Of a DNA stretch of 64,000 bases, positions 48,238 through 57,000 are shown one piece after another (the stretch's first letter is position 1; every line of letters starts with the position of its first letter). Origin of the DNA: Spirometra erinaceieuropaei (taxonomy: Eukaryota > Platyhelminthes > Cestoda > Diphyllobothriidea > Diphyllobothriidae); contig CACRXP010000670.1 in the NCBI GenBank assembly GCA_902702965.1, forward strand, positions 43,616 through 107,615, written 5' to 3'. Below the pieces are notes generated by a model. It was not told the DNA's origin. It worked only from the letters and a program-made list of their open reading frames with translations, and searched no databases. Position numbers and translations under genes: made by a program.

Positions 48238-48365
48238 TATGCCGCCATTAATTTTACGTATCTGTTCACATTTCCTACCTTTGTTAGTAGTCTCGCTTCC
48301 TAAGATCCCTCACCAGAAATGTTAACTTATCCAATTTTTCAGTTCATGCATCGTGCCCTCGCAGA

Positions 48366-48960
48366 ATGCGCTCGATCGACGCGCTTGGCGAAGCCTTCTG
48401 TATTCGCCATATACTAGTAGTCTGGTCGCATCATCCTTGCCGCCTTCTCGAAAGGACTCAGCGGAATGTAACCGATCGCATCTGGGTTCCCATCGCCTCT
48501 AGACTGGTTTTCAATTCGCCACTTATTTGCCTTATTCAAGGCCACATACAGGCCAGTCCTGCCTGCCCCGCCTACTTAGCCCTTCATGAAATCCGTTATA
48601 CAAGATATATACAGCGACGATTTTCACGGTTCTTGCAGTTCGACCTCATGCGGTCCGTCGACGCACACGGCGGAACCCCCAGTATTCGCCGTCTACTAGT
48701 AGTTCGGTCGTACCTCCCTTCTTCACTCCTCGGCTGTGCTCGAAGCGTACTGTAGCCGATCGCGTCTGGGTTCCTCTCATTCGGCGTATCAATCCTGCCC
48801 TGACGATCTCCGTTCTGAATCCCGTATACAATACCACATGCAGGCCAGTCCTGTCCGACCGGCATACGTAGCCCTCATTGCTGACATCTATTTCTGCCCT
48901 GACGATGTCCTATTATAATCCGTTATATACCGCCACATGAAGGCTAGTACTACCCCCATT
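48366..48960 (+). repeat. Imperfect tandem repeat in the LINE 3' UTR (about 282 bp)
   Basis: Blocks such as GCTCGATCGACGCGCTTGGC / GGTCCGTCGACGCACACGG, TATTCGCCATATACTAGTAG / TATTCGCCGTCTACTAGTAG and CACATACAGGCCAGTCCTG / CACATGCAGGCCAGTCCTG recur in order about 282 bp apart, with a partial third unit ending near 48950. The short frames in this region are shadows of this repeat. Confidence 0.75.
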
Positions 48961-49204
48961 TTTCTGTTATTATTATTAGCAAGGGTCTTTCCTCTTGTAA
49001 AATTAGTGCAATCATTTTTAAATTTTTAAGTGGAGTTTTTTTCAAGTCTCGCTAGTCATTTTTGTAAACGGACTACTAATTCAGAAACTATGAATTGCAT
49101 TTTGTACAGATTTTGCCTATTTCGACAAAAATTTGCATGCATATTTATTTTTACTTGTTTTGATGGGACCCCGACAGATCTTTAATGAAAATTATTATTA
49201 TTAA

Positions 49205-49350
49205 AAAGATGTCCAGGCCTCGAACCACTGGGCCACGAGCTCAGGACCCGTTGTCCTGTCGGTTTTGATCGGGAATATACAATGGTAGGGGGCGCTCACC
49301 GATCGTTCTTACGGAACTCACTCTTTCCGTTGTGCCTCAGGGGCTCCCTC
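49205..49350 (-). repeat. SINE S1 head, minus copy
   Basis: A tRNA-like head in reverse (CCTCGAACCACTGGGCCACG) is followed by a module shared with 52.23-52.33 kb: CCGTTGTCCTGTCGGTTTTG, GATCGGGAATAT, GGGGGCGCTCACCGATC and TTCCGTTGTGCCTCAGGGGC. It is fused head to head with the plus copy that follows. Confidence 0.6.
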
Positions 49351-49354
49351 TCGA

Positions 49355-49572
49355 AAACCGACAGGATAACGGACTCCTGGCCCAGTGGTAAGCGGCTTGG
49401 ACTTCTAACAAACAGGCCGCGAGTTCGAGCCCCGGGTATTCCACACCTCGGGGTGGGGGGTTTGATATGACTGGCTGACAGAAGGCGAATGAGCCAGAAA
49501 TGGCCATTCCAGGCTCCCTTGACTTTGTCGGTAATGCCATTCTGCACCAGCTCGAAAATTCACGAGTACAAC
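49355..49572 (+). repeat. tRNA-derived SINE S1 (plus)
   Basis: The plus-sense copy has a head AAAACCGACAGGATAACGG, an A-box-like TGGCCCAGTGGTAAGCGG, a B-box-like GAGTTCGAGCC, then the core GACTGGCTGACAGAAGGCG and tail GGCTCCCTTGACTTTGTCGG. It has the shape of a Pol III tRNA-derived SINE, not a functional tRNA: there is no paired acceptor stem or CCA context. The copy runs into the assembly gap. Confidence 0.75.
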
Positions 49573-49840
49573 NNNNNNNNNNNNNNNNNNNNNNNNNNNN
49601 NNNNNNNNNNNNNNNNNNNNNNNNNNNNNNNNNNNNNNNNNNNNNNNNNNNNNNNNNNNNNNNNNNNNNNNNNNNNNNNNNNNNNNNNNNNNNNNNNNNN
49701 NNNNNNNNNNNNNNNNNNNNNNNNNNNNNNNNNNNNNNNNNNNNNNNNNNNNNNNNNNNNNNNNNNNNNNNNNNNNNNNNNNNNNNNNNNNNNNNNNNNN
49801 NNNNNNNNNNNNNNNNNNNNNNNNNNNNNNNNNNNNNNNN
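49573..49840. other. Assembly gap (268 Ns)
   Basis: An unbroken run of N. It lies between a SINE on the left and an inverted repeat on the right, the kind of repeat structure that breaks assemblies. Frames spanning it are meaningless. Confidence 0.98.
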
Positions 49841-49952
49841 TCAGTGCCTCACCACCTGTCATTCTCTGTCGCTGTAGATCGGGTATTTATCAATCAGGAA
49901 TGGGCGCACACCGATCTGCAGCGACAGAGAAGGACAGGTGGTGAGGCACTGA
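49841..49952. repeat. Inverted repeat beside the gap
   Basis: Arms 49841-49882 and 49911-49952 (42 bp, two mismatches) start TCAGTGCCTCACCACCTGTC and close with its complement. The 28-bp spacer contains GGGTATTTATCAATCAGG. The terminal position next to the N run suggests the true repeat may be longer. Confidence 0.8.
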
Positions 49953-50064
49953 TGAACTTCGGTTCGATGAAGTGCTTATGACCCATCTGGTAGGCCTCAG
50001 TGATGGACCGACTGCGCCAGGTGCGTCTGTGAGCATATTTGTGTTTCTGGTCTCAGCTGCTGGT

Positions 50065-50140
50065 GGTCAGGTTTACGATTGGCTGAATGAAGGCAGAATA
50101 AGCCCTAAACAGTGCTGTATCAATCTACCCACATTCTCTG
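50065..50140 (+). repeat. SINE S1 relic, plus
   Basis: GGTCAGGTTTACGATTGGCT, then GAATGAAGGCAGAATAAGCC, is a diverged form of the SINE core (GACTGGCTGA..GGCTAATAAGCC). It lies just left of the PLE 5' boundary. Confidence 0.4.
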
Positions 50141-50187
50141 TCGTCCCTCCTCGCTGATATTATGATATATAAATACGAACTGACAAA

Positions 50188-51842
50188 AATATTATCATTC
50201 TCCCTGCAGACAAAGGGGGCTTAGTCACAATTTTGATCAGAACGGACTACAATAATAAGATGATGTCATTGTTAGAAGATGGATCTTCTTATAACCCACT
50301 TTCAGCGGATCCTACCAAAGCACAACTTTCATCCATTGATAAAGTTCTGAAGCGTCTTACAGGGAAGAAACAACTGCCAGGAGATATAGCGAAATCCCTG
50401 AGACAAAATGAACCGACAATCGCGAAGATGTATGGATTGCCTAAAGTTCACAAGACGGATGTCCCACTACGACCGACAGTATCATTAATCGGGGCACCAA
50501 ACTACAAAATTTCCAAGTGGTTATTCCAAAAAATTCACCCGCTTTCGAGGAATTGCGAAACTTCAATTGAGAACTCAAATGAGTTTCTAAAGAAATTGGA
50601 AGGAATCACAATCTCTTCTGATGAAATAATGGTTTCCTTCGATGTAGTGTCCCTCTTCACATCGATGCCTTTAGATGTGGCAAAACAATGCACAGAAGAA
50701 CTATTGATGTCCTATGATATAGACGTTCCCGCAACTGCCGTGCTCGAACTCATAGATCTATGCTTGGAAACCAACTTCTCATTCAACCAACAGTGCTATC
50801 AGCAACTGAAAGGCGCTCCTATGGGATCCCCAATTTCTGATTTTCTCGCCGAAGTCACAATGCAGAAACTGGAGACTACGGCCCTTCCGTCAATCAAACC
50901 TAAATTGTGGCTGCGATATGTAGATGACACATTTGTAATCGTTAAAAAGGACCAATTGGAAGCTCTCCACAACAATATAAACTCGACGATTCCGGGGATT
51001 ACGTTCACACTCGAAAAGGAAGTCGACAGTGAACTGACTTTCCTGGATGTTCTCGTACAAAGAAAGACTGACGGAACACTACGTACATCAGTTTACCGTA
51101 AAGACACTTACGCGGAAATCATTCTACCTACGAGAGCAACCAGCCAATTTCTCACAAACGGGGTGCTGTCAAAAGTCTGCTTAATCGAGCAAAAACACAT
51201 TGCTCTGATGAAGAAGGCTATCAAGACGAACTCAAATTCTTGTGTGAATTGTTTTCGCGGAATGGGTACCCTAGAGATTTTGTGCGCCGATGCATGAGGC
51301 AGAAAGAGTCGAAGAGAAAGGAGCCAAGTAGTCCAAATCAGACGTCCGAACCAAAAACTTGGCGAACACTTCCTTACATTAAAAATGTGTCTGAACTCGT
51401 TGAAAGACACTTAAGGAAGCATCAAATTCAGGTGGCGCACCGACCGACGACTAGTTTGCGCACTCAGCTCGTGCACCCTAAAGATAGGGTTAACTATCTG
51501 GACAAAAAAGAAGTCGTTTACAAGATCCCTTGTGATGCGTGTGATGCCGTCCATTGTGACCAGACTGGAAAATGCGCCTCTACACGCATTCACGAACACC
51601 AGTTGGCAGTGAAGAGGCGAGACCATCTGTCTCAGGTGGCCATGCACACCCTGGACATCGGGCACACTTTCGCTTGGGAGAAAACTCGCATTGTCGCTGT
51701 GTGCCCCTCAAAGAAAGGCCGAGAGTTCCTTGAAACCATGCACTCAGACGAATCATGCATCAACCGGCATATCGAGTTGAATGCCGCGTACAGAAATCTC
51801 AAGGAGAGATGGAAGAGGCGAGGACCAGTCAGAACGGACTGA
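50188..51842 (+). pseudogene. PLE polyprotein: RT plus GIY-YIG-like endonuclease, one frameshift
   Basis: Frame 1 (50188 to about 51125) holds NIIILPADKGG, GLPKVHKTDVPLRPTVS, SFDVVSLFTSMPLDVA, KGAPMGSPISDFLAEV, the catalytic WLRYVDDTFVIVKKDQ and LTFLDVLVQRKTDGTLRTSV. Near 51115-51130 a single-base shift moves the correct reading to another frame: YESNQPISHKRGAVKSLLNR, CSDEEGYQDELKFLCELFSR, NGYPRDFVRRCM. This then runs to the endonuclease region (VVYKIPCDACDAVHCDQTGK, RIHEHQLAVKRRDHL) and stops at 51842. The YIG box of the endonuclease is altered (VHCDQTG where YIGQT is usual). With only one clear break the copy is young. PLE RTs copy element RNA at nicked DNA or telomere ends. Confidence 0.85.
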
Positions 51843-51939
51843 CACACAGGATGGCCGCTTACTGGCGTGAACGTAAAGCGATTATCGATTTTTTAAGTGC
51901 ACTTTGCATGTTAGCTGTGTTGGCGGATTTGCTCCCCAT

Positions 51940-51985
51940 CTGTGCCTGACGACGACTCGGGGAACCGGCGTCGAAAATTTGCACA
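51940..51985 (+). other. Conserved hairpin in the PLE 3' UTR, hammerhead-like core
   Basis: CTGACGACGACTCGGGGAAC is followed by CGGCGTCGAAA. CGACG can pair with CGTCG, and CGG with CCG, around GGAA, between a CTGA-type 5' box and a GAAA 3' box. An independent copy (minus, 52762-52731) keeps the stems and boxes while varying two loop bases. Hammerhead motifs are known in PLE terminal regions, but the core spacing here is not canonical, so the ribozyme reading is a hypothesis. Confidence 0.35.
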
Positions 51986-52065
51986 ATAAACTTCCTTTCC
52001 CAAAGCACACATTCGACTTCGAATTATATTTTTCGGGATGCCTACCTTCCAACATATATATATAT

Positions 52066-52262
52066 GAGAAGGTGATACCGACAAAGACAAGGGAGACCGG
52101 AATGGCCATTTCTGGCTTATTAGCCGTCATCAGCCAGTCATACCCAACCCCAAGTGTGGATCACCTGAGATTCGAACCCGGGATCTTTGGTCATGGAGTT
52201 GAACGCTCTACCATTGAGACACGGGCCCGTTGTCCTGTCGGTTGTGATCGGGAATATTAATT
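52066..52262 (-). repeat. tRNA-derived SINE S1 (minus), best preserved
   Basis: In minus sense: GGGCCCGTGTCTCAATGGTA (A-box region), GAGCGTTCAACTCC, CCCGGGTTCGAATCTCAGG (B-box), GTTGGGTATGACTGGCTGAT, GGCTAATAAGCCAGAAATGG and CCGGTCTCCCTTGTCTTTGT. The tRNA-like head, conserved core and GTCGGTATCACC tail define the family found six or more times in this window. It has no CDS. Confidence 0.82.
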
Positions 52263-52638
52263 ATGATAGTGGGCGCTCACCGATCAGGTTACGGAACATG
52301 CTCGTTCCGTTGTGCCTTGGGGCTCATACTTAAACCCTCGCAGGCAGTCGCACAGCGACTAGTGATATATGTTGAGAAGGTGATACCGACAAAGACAAGG
52401 GAGACCGGAATGGCCATTTCTGGCTTATTAGCCGTCATCAGCCAGTCATACCCAACCCCAAGTGTGGATCACTTGAGATTCGAACCCGGCCATTCCGGTC
52501 TCCCTTGTCTTTGTCGGTATCACCTTCTCAACATATATCACTAGTCGCTGTGCGACTGCCTGCGAGGGTTTAAGTATGAGCCCCAAGGCACAACGGAACG
52601 AGCATGTTCCGTAACCTGATCGGTGAGCGCCCACTATC

Positions 52639-52640
<2 letters not shown>
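52263..52640. repeat. Large perfect foldback (153-bp arms)
   Basis: Arms 52263-52415 and 52488-52640 are exact reverse complements; the spacer is 72 bp (52416-52487). Each arm contains the CACCGATCAGGTTACGG module and the SINE tail. The spacer is SINE core and B-box, so the structure is SINE-derived. The left part (52374-52489) is also a direct duplicate of 52066-52181 with one change. The right arm begins at a GGCC shared by both strands, suggesting template switching. Confidence 0.9.

Positions 52641-52674
<34 letters not shown>
52641..52674. repeat. (AT)n microsatellite
   Basis: About 34 bp of alternating A and T between the foldback and the following PLE end. Similar AT tails end the PLE at 52055 and follow the PLE end at 52945. 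Confidence 0.9.
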
Positions 52675-52677
<3 letters not shown>

Positions 52678-52950
52678 TTGAAATCCAGTACGTTCTTTGG
52701 GGAAGAGAGAAAACTTTATTGAGTAAATTTTCGACGTCGGTTCCCCGTGTCGTCGTCAGTCTAGAGAAAATGTGCAGAAAACAATTAAAATTTCAAACGT
52801 TCTACAAAATCAATACTCATTTGGTGCCTCAGCTAGTAAGCTGCCGTCGTATGTGTCAGTCCGTATTGATCAATAAAGTTTTCTCTCTTTCCCAAAGAAC
52901 GTACTTGATTTCAAATTATATTTCTTGGGATGACTGCGTTCCGATATATA
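52672..52950 (-). mobile_element. 5'-truncated PLE with inverted copy of its 3' end
   Basis: Minus strand: a PLE C-terminal remnant and UTR (CGGACTGACACATACGACGG, compare CGGACTGACACACAGGATGG at 51836), the conserved hairpin, AATAAAGTTTTCTCTCTTCC, then GTACTGGATTTCAAATTT. Its upstream side (plus 52870-52945) is the same 3' terminal segment in the opposite orientation, followed by TTGGGATGACTGCG. Arms of about 50 bp (52672-52722 and 52870-52920) match at all but a few sites. PLEs are known to carry terminal repeats in direct or inverted orientation; this fits the inverted form. Confidence 0.7.
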
Positions 52951-52965
52951 TAAATTAGATATAGG

Positions 52966-53150
52966 GGAGAGGCAAAATAACACTGCCAGCAGAGACAGTG
53001 GATCCTAGAATGGTTGTTTCTGGCTTATTAACCGCCGGCAGCCAGTCCCACCTAATCCCGACGTGTTAAAAATTTGGGGCTCGATCCGCGACCTCTTGGT
53101 TAGATGTCCACTGCCCCTAAGCACTGAGTCACGGACACCTTGACATGCCG
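52966..53150 (-). repeat. SINE S1-related copy, diverged (minus)
   Basis: Contains ACTGCCAGCAGAGACAGTGG, TTGTTTCTGGCTTATTAACC, GGCAGCCAGTC, then GGCTCGATCCGCGACCTC (complement of a B-box) and CTAAGCACTGAGTCACGG (complement of an A-box). It is more diverged than the other copies and may be a separate subfamily. Confidence 0.65.
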
Positions 53151-53821
53151 GTTACGTAGGAAAATGACACTTTCTTCGACCTTATTTAATTCCCCAGTGG
53201 TCTTTATCTTTGCGAAGGAGATGGTTCGACGTGGTTTATGGGTATCATGAAGGACGTGACTCATTGGCTAATCGAGTTCTTGGAGCATTCTGGGATATCC
53301 TTCTTTGGGAGTGTTGCTTCTATCTGCCAGTACTGCTAAAACTGCAGATCATTCGTTTATCGGTAATGTTTTCGAAAATTATTTTTTACTCTTCCGATGA
53401 TTCCTCATTTGCTTTTTGGCATATTCTAATTTATTGTAACACTTAAGGAGTTCTAGTATACGAATCTAAGTTTGATGCGCACATATTCGCCTATTGTCTT
53501 ACTATTTCACTATTGAACTTGTCCTCCCAGATTGTTTTTAAGATCTGAAGTGTTTATGCTTTGTTTTAAAATCACTGACGTCTCTGAAAATAGTTGATAA
53601 TGCAGGCTTGGGCTACTCTGCGGTTTGAAATCTGATACATATTAAGACCAGGAAAAATTGAATACTTGACCACGCTTCGAGCCGTAAAAACCTTTGTCAA
53701 GCAGACGTGCTAAGTTTTGCGCCTGCCATGTTTCTTGTTCACAGTCATTCTTATCTCTTGAACACTACGCAAAAATAGACTTATAAATTGAGCTTTTCGA
53801 GTTCTAAATGTTCGAGTTATA
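53151..53821. other. Upstream region of the M3 peptidase gene
   Basis: No coding frame is recognised (53210-53446 + lacks motifs). It should hold the promoter and 5' UTR of the gene starting at 53822, but no convincing TATA box, initiator or spliced-leader acceptor can be singled out. Confidence 0.35.
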
Positions 53822-54063
53822 ATGAGCTGTTGCTCAACGCGCTCCAGTCGGACAGGTGGCCGACGCACATTTGACACTGGTTTCTCGATGTTGCGCGGAG
53901 TCTCTCGACATCTTGCCCGCTTCCCCCGTCGCGAGTGCCTACGGTCAATATTTTCATCAGACGCATTTACCGAATCACGTGGACAGTTTTATTATGTCAT
54001 CCCGGAGATTCCGAGTGATGACACTTCAAGAAATCCCATTTTGAATCATGCACACCTACCAAG
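53822..54063 (+). CDS. M3 peptidase exon 1 (leader)
   Basis: ATG at 53822; 242 bases, ending in phase 2 at CCAAG|GTACTG. The first 50 residues are rich in Arg and Ser with few acids (MLRGVSRHLARFPRRECLRS within it), typical of a mitochondrial targeting peptide. It ends SRNPILNHAHLP, the conserved N-terminal 'NP.L....LP'. A second Met at residue 23 could also be the start. Confidence 0.75.
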
Positions 54064-57000
54064 GTACTGCGACTGTGACAGTTAGATACTTTTAGTTTTC
54101 GAACGGTAAAGCCCGAAGATGTGTTCACGGGGGTTTCAAAACTTATAATTGAATACCAAGTTTCTCTCACGCAACTCTCAGAGGAAGTCAAGCAAGGAAA
54201 ATTTGACCTAACCTTCGATAATTTGGTTGGCAAACTGGACGAAATCATATTCCCCCTGCAATACTCCATGCAGTTACTTGGTGGCTTCGGGATTATCCAA
54301 GACAATTCCATCTGGCGGCTCATTGGCGGTCGGCTGTTATCTAAGGTTCTACAAGCCCAATGCGAGCACTTTTACTCGGATGCGGCTATATATGAGGCTC
54401 TGCACAAAATTCTTCTGAATCTGAATGATCCTGATGGATCAAGGAAAGGTTAGAATCCCTCATCTTTCAGTGTGAACATGATAGTTTTGTATTTAATTGC
54501 TAGCGCGTCCATGGTTCGAGCCTGAATCCTCGATCCATTTTATATCAGGAACCTATTTACATGTTCGGAGCTCCCCTGCACAGCCTGGAAATTAGATCAC
54601 CGCGTCTCCGTCATCGACCGTCCGCCCAAGTCTTGCTTATTATAAAGTTGCATAACATCTAGGCGGCTTTTAGTTTTTGACATGGTAAACACGGACTTTA
54701 GGCTCCGTTCTGCGGTTGCGTTCGTAGCTCTCGTATGGATTCGGCCTCGGTAAATAGAAATAATGCTGTATATTATTGTATTTTACGTCTTATGGAGTAT
54801 TGCCTTTGTGCTTTTTGTCTTGGCCATCATCGTTTGCCATACTTACGGCGCTCAACAAGTCATAAATCAACAGTTTTAGCCTTTATGACGAGAAAAGTGC
54901 TAAACCATTTACTAGTTTTTAACCGCTCTAAAGTCATCGAACTGCATAGTGTCGTAGGGTTCAGATGTGCCCTGTCCAAGCCGTTCTTTTTTTACTGTCT
55001 TAACACTTAAGAGCGTTTTTGAATGCTTGATTCAAATGTGGTTATGCAGACAAAACTCACTGCTAGCCACAACACCGGTGAGCTTCTCTAACTTCCTCAA
55101 CCGCAAACGGTGACTTTTTGTGTTTTTATTATATTTGCTTCGAAGTTTGTTGGATAGAGGATAAACAGCCTTACTTGACATAACGCATTACGGTCTGTTT
55201 ACAGACTTCTGAAAAGTCCTCTTATCAGTGTTAACCGCCTGGAATTTATGGTGGAGCATCTTCATCGCTTGCTCCGAATGAACTGCCTCCAGTACTTTGC
55301 CAGACAGTCTTTGGTCTGTTATTAAATTATAAGTTCGTAAGTCGGATTGCTCAACAATTAGCGTTGCCAGACTACCGGTGACTCGAGCTCATTTCAGGCA
55401 TTCTGTTACGGAAGATACTGGACGATTCTATAGCTAGCTGCAAATCATGTTCTTTAAGCATCAAACTCACCCTGACCAGTTGGGTGCAAACAGCGGAGTC
55501 TTTAATCCAGCTAAATGTGATTAAAACCCCACATTTCGGTCAAAAATCGTGGCTCATGAAAAGGCTGACTGGCACCCTTCCAGTCTAACTCCTAACACAC
55601 GCAGTTTAACACAGAAACACCTTACTTCGAGGTTGGGAGGGAATCCCGGCCCAAAGTTTGCAGAACAAATGTAGCAGTTGTTAGTGAAAATGCAGGTAAG
55701 AACCTTCTCAAGTTCCATCTAACTGTCTCATGAGCTTTCGAACTCTCTGGGCCGTCGTTAACTTCCACGGTCACTCTTGTACATAGTAATCGTACGTTAC
55801 TTGTCCCCAAATCTCACACTTTACTGTGTTTATCGAGTTGCTTTACTGGTTTATAAAAATTCTTCCTCGCATAGGCATTTTGCAGCAGTTTCTGGCCGAA
55901 AGCTGGGCCTGCGGTGCCGGACTGTCTACCGTGGCGTCTGGAAAGACTGATCCACCTCCTTCGGGGCTTACAGAATGTGCCTCTTGCCCTGTGAGCCACT
56001 TTCCTCACAACCTTTCTGCGCGTCAGGCCCAGAAGCGCCTCTCCGAGCTGCAGTACCTGCGCGCTGAGCTGACTCGCATTGAACGTGAGTTCGAGCTCAT
56101 GGTTGCTAGTAGTGCCTTTGTTAGTTTACCGCAAACTCAGCTCGGAGCCAGGCTCACTGGACGATACCAGAATTCCCAGAGCATCGACACCCAACTGCCC
56201 GAATACCTTGCAAATGCGCTCTCCCCCGAAGATCAAGGGCAAGTGCCAGTGGCGGAGTCCGATCTCGCGGCGTCCGCCCCGCCCTGGCTGTCCCGAGCCC
56301 TGGGCGGTCGTCTCGAGGGTGGTTACGTGACGGGAATGCGGGTCAATCTGGGCATCGATCGCACTGCACTAATTTTTCTACGACACTGCAGCAACCGTGA
56401 GGTAGGTCGGTACTTGTATTTTTTGCTTGTTTGAAGCCGCGGTTTGCTAGATTACTTCCTTTATAATTAAATCCAGTAAGTTATTTTTTGGGAAATAAAT
56501 TTTATATGGCAGATTCGTCGCACGGTATGGCGGGCGCTGGTCCAAAGGGCAAGCACTCGTAACTTTGGGGGCGCCTCTGGTCAGCATGCAGCAAATGATG
56601 AGCGGATTCAAAATATACGGAAACTTCGTTCTCAGGTGGCGGAACAGTTCAACGTCCCCGATTGGCTCTCCTTGGTTTGGCATCGATCTTCTCCTGGAGG
56701 TCGTGGTCCCGAGAGTCCGGAGAAGCTCGTCAAAGAAGTGCTTGAACCGCTGCGAAAAAAACTCCTACCACTTGGGAAACTTGAGTGGGTTGTACTCAGC
56801 GAGTGGGCACCACCCTATCTGCGGATTCCGCGTAAGTTCCTGCCTCAGCGGAATTGCTTCTGCAGTGTTAGAACAATTTTTGGTGTTTGTGTAAGGTTAA
56901 ACCATTCCGTCGGCAACAACTACTCTCTGTAAAAGCAGGACAAGACAGTTTTTATCAGAATAGTAGGCATTTTTACGCCTGCTAGCATTCTTCGGTTCCC

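Larger units (their letters stand above)
44270..49203 (+). mobile_element. CR1-like non-LTR retrotransposon, near full length, broken
   Basis: Plus-strand order: ORF1 (44270-45406), apurinic-type endonuclease (45502-45963), linker, reverse transcriptase with YADD (46.84-47.5 kb), C-terminal block to 48237, a repeat-bearing 3' UTR, and a terminal AATTATTATTATTA microsatellite at 49.19-49.20 kb preceded by GGACCCCGACAGATCTTTAA. Short tandem 3' repeats instead of poly(A) fit the CR1 group. The pol region changes frame at least three times, so the copy cannot be translated as it stands. Confidence 0.8.
50160..52060 (+). mobile_element. Penelope-like element, nearly intact
   Basis: Coding part 50188-51842 followed by a 3' UTR with AATAAA (51986) and a terminal segment (CCCAAAGCACACATTCGACT .. 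GGGATGCC) that ends at an AT microsatellite near 52055. RT and GIY-YIG domains are in PLE order. The 5' end starts at the conserved ILPADKGG block, so any upstream domain is missing or the copy is slightly 5' truncated. A SINE is inserted directly after the AT tail. Confidence 0.85.

Noticed and set aside
49489..49944. Open frames across the gap
   Set aside because: They consist mainly of unknown bases.
49355..53150. tRNA genes from A-box and B-box matches
   Set aside because: The boxes belong to a repeated SINE with a shared non-tRNA core and tail, and no complete cloverleaf is visible.
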